Assembly (NCBI GenBank): GCA_022704885.1
Contig: JAKJFO010000038.1
Location: forward strand, 1 to 25,008
Length of the DNA: 25,008 bases
Source: Candidatus Rifleibacteriota bacterium
GTDB lineage: Bacteria > Riflebacteria > Ozemobacteria > Ozemobacterales > Ozemobacteraceae
Direction of reading: 5' to 3'
Program-made: the position numbers and the translations under genes
Notes under the pieces: model-generated
The model's database searches: none
What the model was told of the DNA's origin: nothing
The model's input: the letters and a program-made list of their open reading frames with translations, nothing else
Shown here: piece after piece, positions 22,553 to 25,008 of the stretch
Numbering within the stretch: position 1 is the first letter of the stretch
Layout: each line of letters starts with the position of its first letter

Positions 22553-25008
22553 ATGATGGTCACAAAGCAACAGCCTGCAGCCAAAAAGTATCTGATGGCG
22601 AAAGAGCGGTTATTCGACAGCATACCCAATCTTATCGACATCCAGCTTAAGAGCTTCGAATGGTTTCTTCAGGCGAGCAGAGAACCTGGCAAACGGTCCA
22701 GGCATGGGCTGGAAGAAGTATTCAGAGAAGTTTTTCCAATCCAGGATTATGTCGGTAATCTCTGCCTTGAATACAACGATTACAGCCTCGGCCTGCCGAT
22801 GTGCAAGAATTGTCCACAGATCAAGCTTCGCAAAAAATGCCTGTTCGACGACTGCAGTTTTGTCGAAAAGGAATGTGAAATCGCGTTCATCGGCGATTCA
22901 CCCTTTCGCGTCAAGCACAGCCCTGATCAGTGCCGCAAGAGAGACCTCACTTATTCGATTCCGCTGAACATCAGAGTTCAGCTGATCATGCAGCAGACCG
23001 GCGAAGTTAAAGAACAGGAAATCTTCCTGGTTAACCTGCCCTGCATGACCGATCGCGGCACCTTTATCATCAATGGCGCCGAACGCGTCGTGGTCAGCCA
23101 GTTGCATCGTTCGCCCGGTGTATACTACAGTTTCAATCGTGCCAAGAAGCTCTATTCAGCCAAAATCGTGCCTTACCGCGGTGCCTGGATGGAATTCGAA
23201 CTCGACCTCATGAAAGACGCCGTTTTCGTGCGTCTCGATCGTAAACGCAAAATCCCGATCACCACTTTCCTGAGATCGCTTGGCTACTCAGATGACGAAA
23301 AGATTCTCGAACTTTTCGACAACAACGAAACCATCGCCAGTTCGCTCAAGTTCGACAAGCAGTCGGTCAGCGCATCAGAAGGCCCCGATAAAGTGAGCAA
23401 GGCAGTGACCGATGCTCTCAAGGCCATTTTCAGCAAGCTCCGCCAGGGCGACCTCTTCGTCGAAGAAAACGCCCGTGGTCTTATCAAAAGCCTGTTTTTC
23501 GATGCCAAGAAATATGACCTCGGTGATGTCGGCCGCTACAAGGTAGACAAAAAACTGCGCCTGGTTGACCGGCTTTCCGAGCAGGTTGCTTTCAAAGACA
23601 TCATCAACCCGGCCAACAAAGAGCTTATGGTTGAGGGTGGCAAGCGCATCAGCAAGGCTATTGCCGCGCAACTCGAAGCCCTGCAGGTTCCTTCGTTCAT
23701 CAGAATTGGTGAAGACATGCGCGGCTACCGTATCATGTTCAATCCGAAATGCGCAGAAGTCAAAATGGCCGATGTCGAAAAAGGAATCGTCGATCTTGTT
23801 GGCAGAACTGCCTTTGAATCGATCACCGACAAGAAGTCCGGCGAAATTATCGTCGAACAGGGCGACCAGATTTCTGAAGATGCTTTCAACCGCATCAAGG
23901 AACTCAAACTCGATGTGATCAGAGTCAAAAAAGACCGCGTGCTCTGCGTCGAAGACATAGTCGGCGTCATCAGGTACCTGATTGACCTGTCGAACGGTAT
24001 CGGCCGCCTCGACGACATCGACCATCTTTCCAACCGCCGCATCCGCCGCTGTGGCGAACTGCTGCAGAACCAGTTTCGCATTTCGCTCTCGCGCATGGAA
24101 CGCGTTATCAAGGAAAGAATGACCATTCACGATCTCGACAGCTACACACCGCAGCTGCTCATCAATACGCGCCCGGTATCAGCCGTGGTCGATGAATTTT
24201 TCGGCAGTTCACAGCTGTCACAGTTCATGGATCAGACCAACCCGTTGGCTGAGCTGACACATAAGCGCAGACTTTCAGCCCTCGGGCCTGGCGGTCTCAA
24301 GCGCGAACGCGCCGGTTTCGAAGTGCGCGACGTTCACCCGACCCACGACGGCAGAATCTGCCCGATCGAAACGCCTGAAGGTCCAAACGCCGGTCTTATC
24401 GCGAGTCTGGCTGTTTATGCCCGTGTCGACGAATACGGCTTTCTGACCACACCGCTCTGCCGCGTTGACCCCGAAACCGGCAAGATCGCCTATAACGAAG
24501 TAGAATACAAAGATGCCTACGATGAAGACCGCTATCGTGTCGCCCAGCCTGACGTAAGAATCAGCGAAGACGGCCAGATTCTGCAGGATATCATTCCGGC
24601 CAAGTATTTTACCGACGACTACGAATTCGACTATCTGCCGATCAATGAGATCGAATACATCAAGTTTTCGCCGCTGCAGATGGTCAGCGTCGCTTCGGCA
24701 CTCATTCCTTTCCTCGAGCACGATGACGCCAACCGCGCACTGATGGGCACAAACATGCAGCGCCAGGCTGTTCCTCTGATTCAGACCGAACCACCGCTTA
24801 TCGGCACCGGTCTCGAAGCTCGTGCGGCTCACGACTCTGGCGCCGTGCTTCTCTCGAGAAGCGCCGGTACCGTATCATACGTCGATGCCGAATGCGTCAA
24901 GATCAAGCGCGCCAGCCGCCGCAAAGATGACGAAGAAATTCCGGTCACCGAGCAGTCTTTCAGAAAAATCCAGGGTCGCAAGATCATGGATACAATAGTA
25001 GACGGCCT
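22553..25008 (+). CDS. rpoB: RNA polymerase beta subunit, N-terminal 818 residues
   Basis: This is the catalytic beta subunit of RNA polymerase, cut by the window's right edge. AAGGAG (22538-22543) lies nine bases before ATG 22553. Conserved blocks include VFPIQDYVGN, MTDRGTFIINGAERVVVSQLHRSPGV, IPYRGAW, the rifampicin-pocket region FGSSQLSQFMDQTNPL and THKRRLSALGPGGL, and CPIETPEGPN. Key rifampicin-contact residues (D of FMDQ, H of THKRR, S of LSALG) are the common sensitive types. Residues about 83-117 form an insertion with cysteines at 84, 87, 96, 101 and 108 that is absent from E. coli beta at this place. D599 stands where most bacteria have Tyr (HPTHYGR). No rplJ or rplL lies upstream; rpoC is expected beyond the edge. 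Confidence 0.97.
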   Translation, partial: MMVTKQQPAAKKYLMAKERLFDSIPNLIDIQLKSFEWFLQASREPGKRSRHGLEEVFREVFPIQDYVGNLCLEYNDYSLGLPMCKNCPQIKLRKKCLFDDCSFVEKECEIAFIGDSPFRVKHSPDQCRKRDLTYSIPLNIRVQLIMQQTGEVKEQEIFLVNLPCMTDRGTFIINGAERVVVSQLHRSPGVYYSFNRAKKLYSAKIVPYRGAWMEFELDLMKDAVFVRLDRKRKIPITTFLRSLGYSDDEKILELFDNNETIASSLKFDKQSVSASEGPDKVSKAVTDALKAIFSKLRQGDLFVEENARGLIKSLFFDAKKYDLGDVGRYKVDKKLRLVDRLSEQVAFKDIINPANKELMVEGGKRISKAIAAQLEALQVPSFIRIGEDMRGYRIMFNPKCAEVKMADVEKGIVDLVGRTAFESITDKKSGEIIVEQGDQISEDAFNRIKELKLDVIRVKKDRVLCVEDIVGVIRYLIDLSNGIGRLDDIDHLSNRRIRRCGELLQNQFRISLSRMERVIKERMTIHDLDSYTPQLLINTRPVSAVVDEFFGSSQLSQFMDQTNPLAELTHKRRLSALGPGGLKRERAGFEVRDVHPTHDGRICPIETPEGPNAGLIASLAVYARVDEYGFLTTPLCRVDPETGKIAYNEVEYKDAYDEDRYRVAQPDVRISEDGQILQDIIPAKYFTDDYEFDYLPINEIEYIKFSPLQMVSVASALIPFLEHDDANRALMGTNMQRQAVPLIQTEPPLIGTGLEARAAHDSGAVLLSRSAGTVSYVDAECVKIKRASRRKDDEEIPVTEQSFRKIQGRKIMDTIVDG

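Overview
The window looks like chromosomal DNA of an anaerobic, Gram-negative-type bacterium from a poorly sampled phylum. SecDF and several exported or membrane proteins imply an envelope with a periplasm. Genes of the selenium/molybdenum-linked purine catabolism group (ygeY, ygeW, ssnA, an 8-oxoguanine deaminase-like gene) suggest anaerobic metabolism. The large HEAT and TPR proteins recall Candidatus Riflebacteria-like genomes, but that placement is a guess from style, not from a search. Promoters follow the sigma-70 pattern (TTGACT-N16/17-TATAAT) and intrinsic terminators are clear. I see no tRNA, rRNA, CRISPR array, insertion sequence or phage gene.

Left part (1-8,850): the 3' end of ygeY and complete ygeW are co-oriented on the plus strand and end at a strong terminator. 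A short stretch of palindromic and hexamer repeats follows, then a promoter and an exported TlpA-like thioredoxin protein. On the minus strand lie a 990-residue hybrid histidine kinase, ssnA, and an 8-oxoguanine deaminase-like amidohydrolase. A genome-dispersed-type inverted repeat lies between the two amidohydrolases. In E. coli the corresponding yge/ssn genes lie in one cluster; here they are split over two strands with a redox protein and a sensor kinase between them.

Middle (8,900-15,030): a large TPR membrane protein (minus) carries six 14-residue repeats and a C-terminal zinc ribbon. It diverges from secD-secF (plus), the membrane motor part of the Sec translocon, which is followed by dtd (D-aminoacyl-tRNA deacylase).

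Right-middle (15,036-20,409): three minus-strand genes overlap by 1-4 bases. They encode two paralogous HEAT-repeat proteins of about 820 residues and a small single-pass membrane protein. They look like one translationally coupled unit of unknown function.

Right end (20,600-25,008): a small two-helix membrane protein (plus) abuts a convergent two-gene operon (winged-helix regulator, then exported FxLYD-like protein). Divergent from that operon is rpoB, cut by the window edge. It has its own promoter, a 227-base leader holding a terminator-like hairpin, and no rplJ/rplL upstream. Its beta subunit carries a cysteine-rich insertion of about 35 residues in the N-terminal lobe, which is the most unusual protein feature I see.
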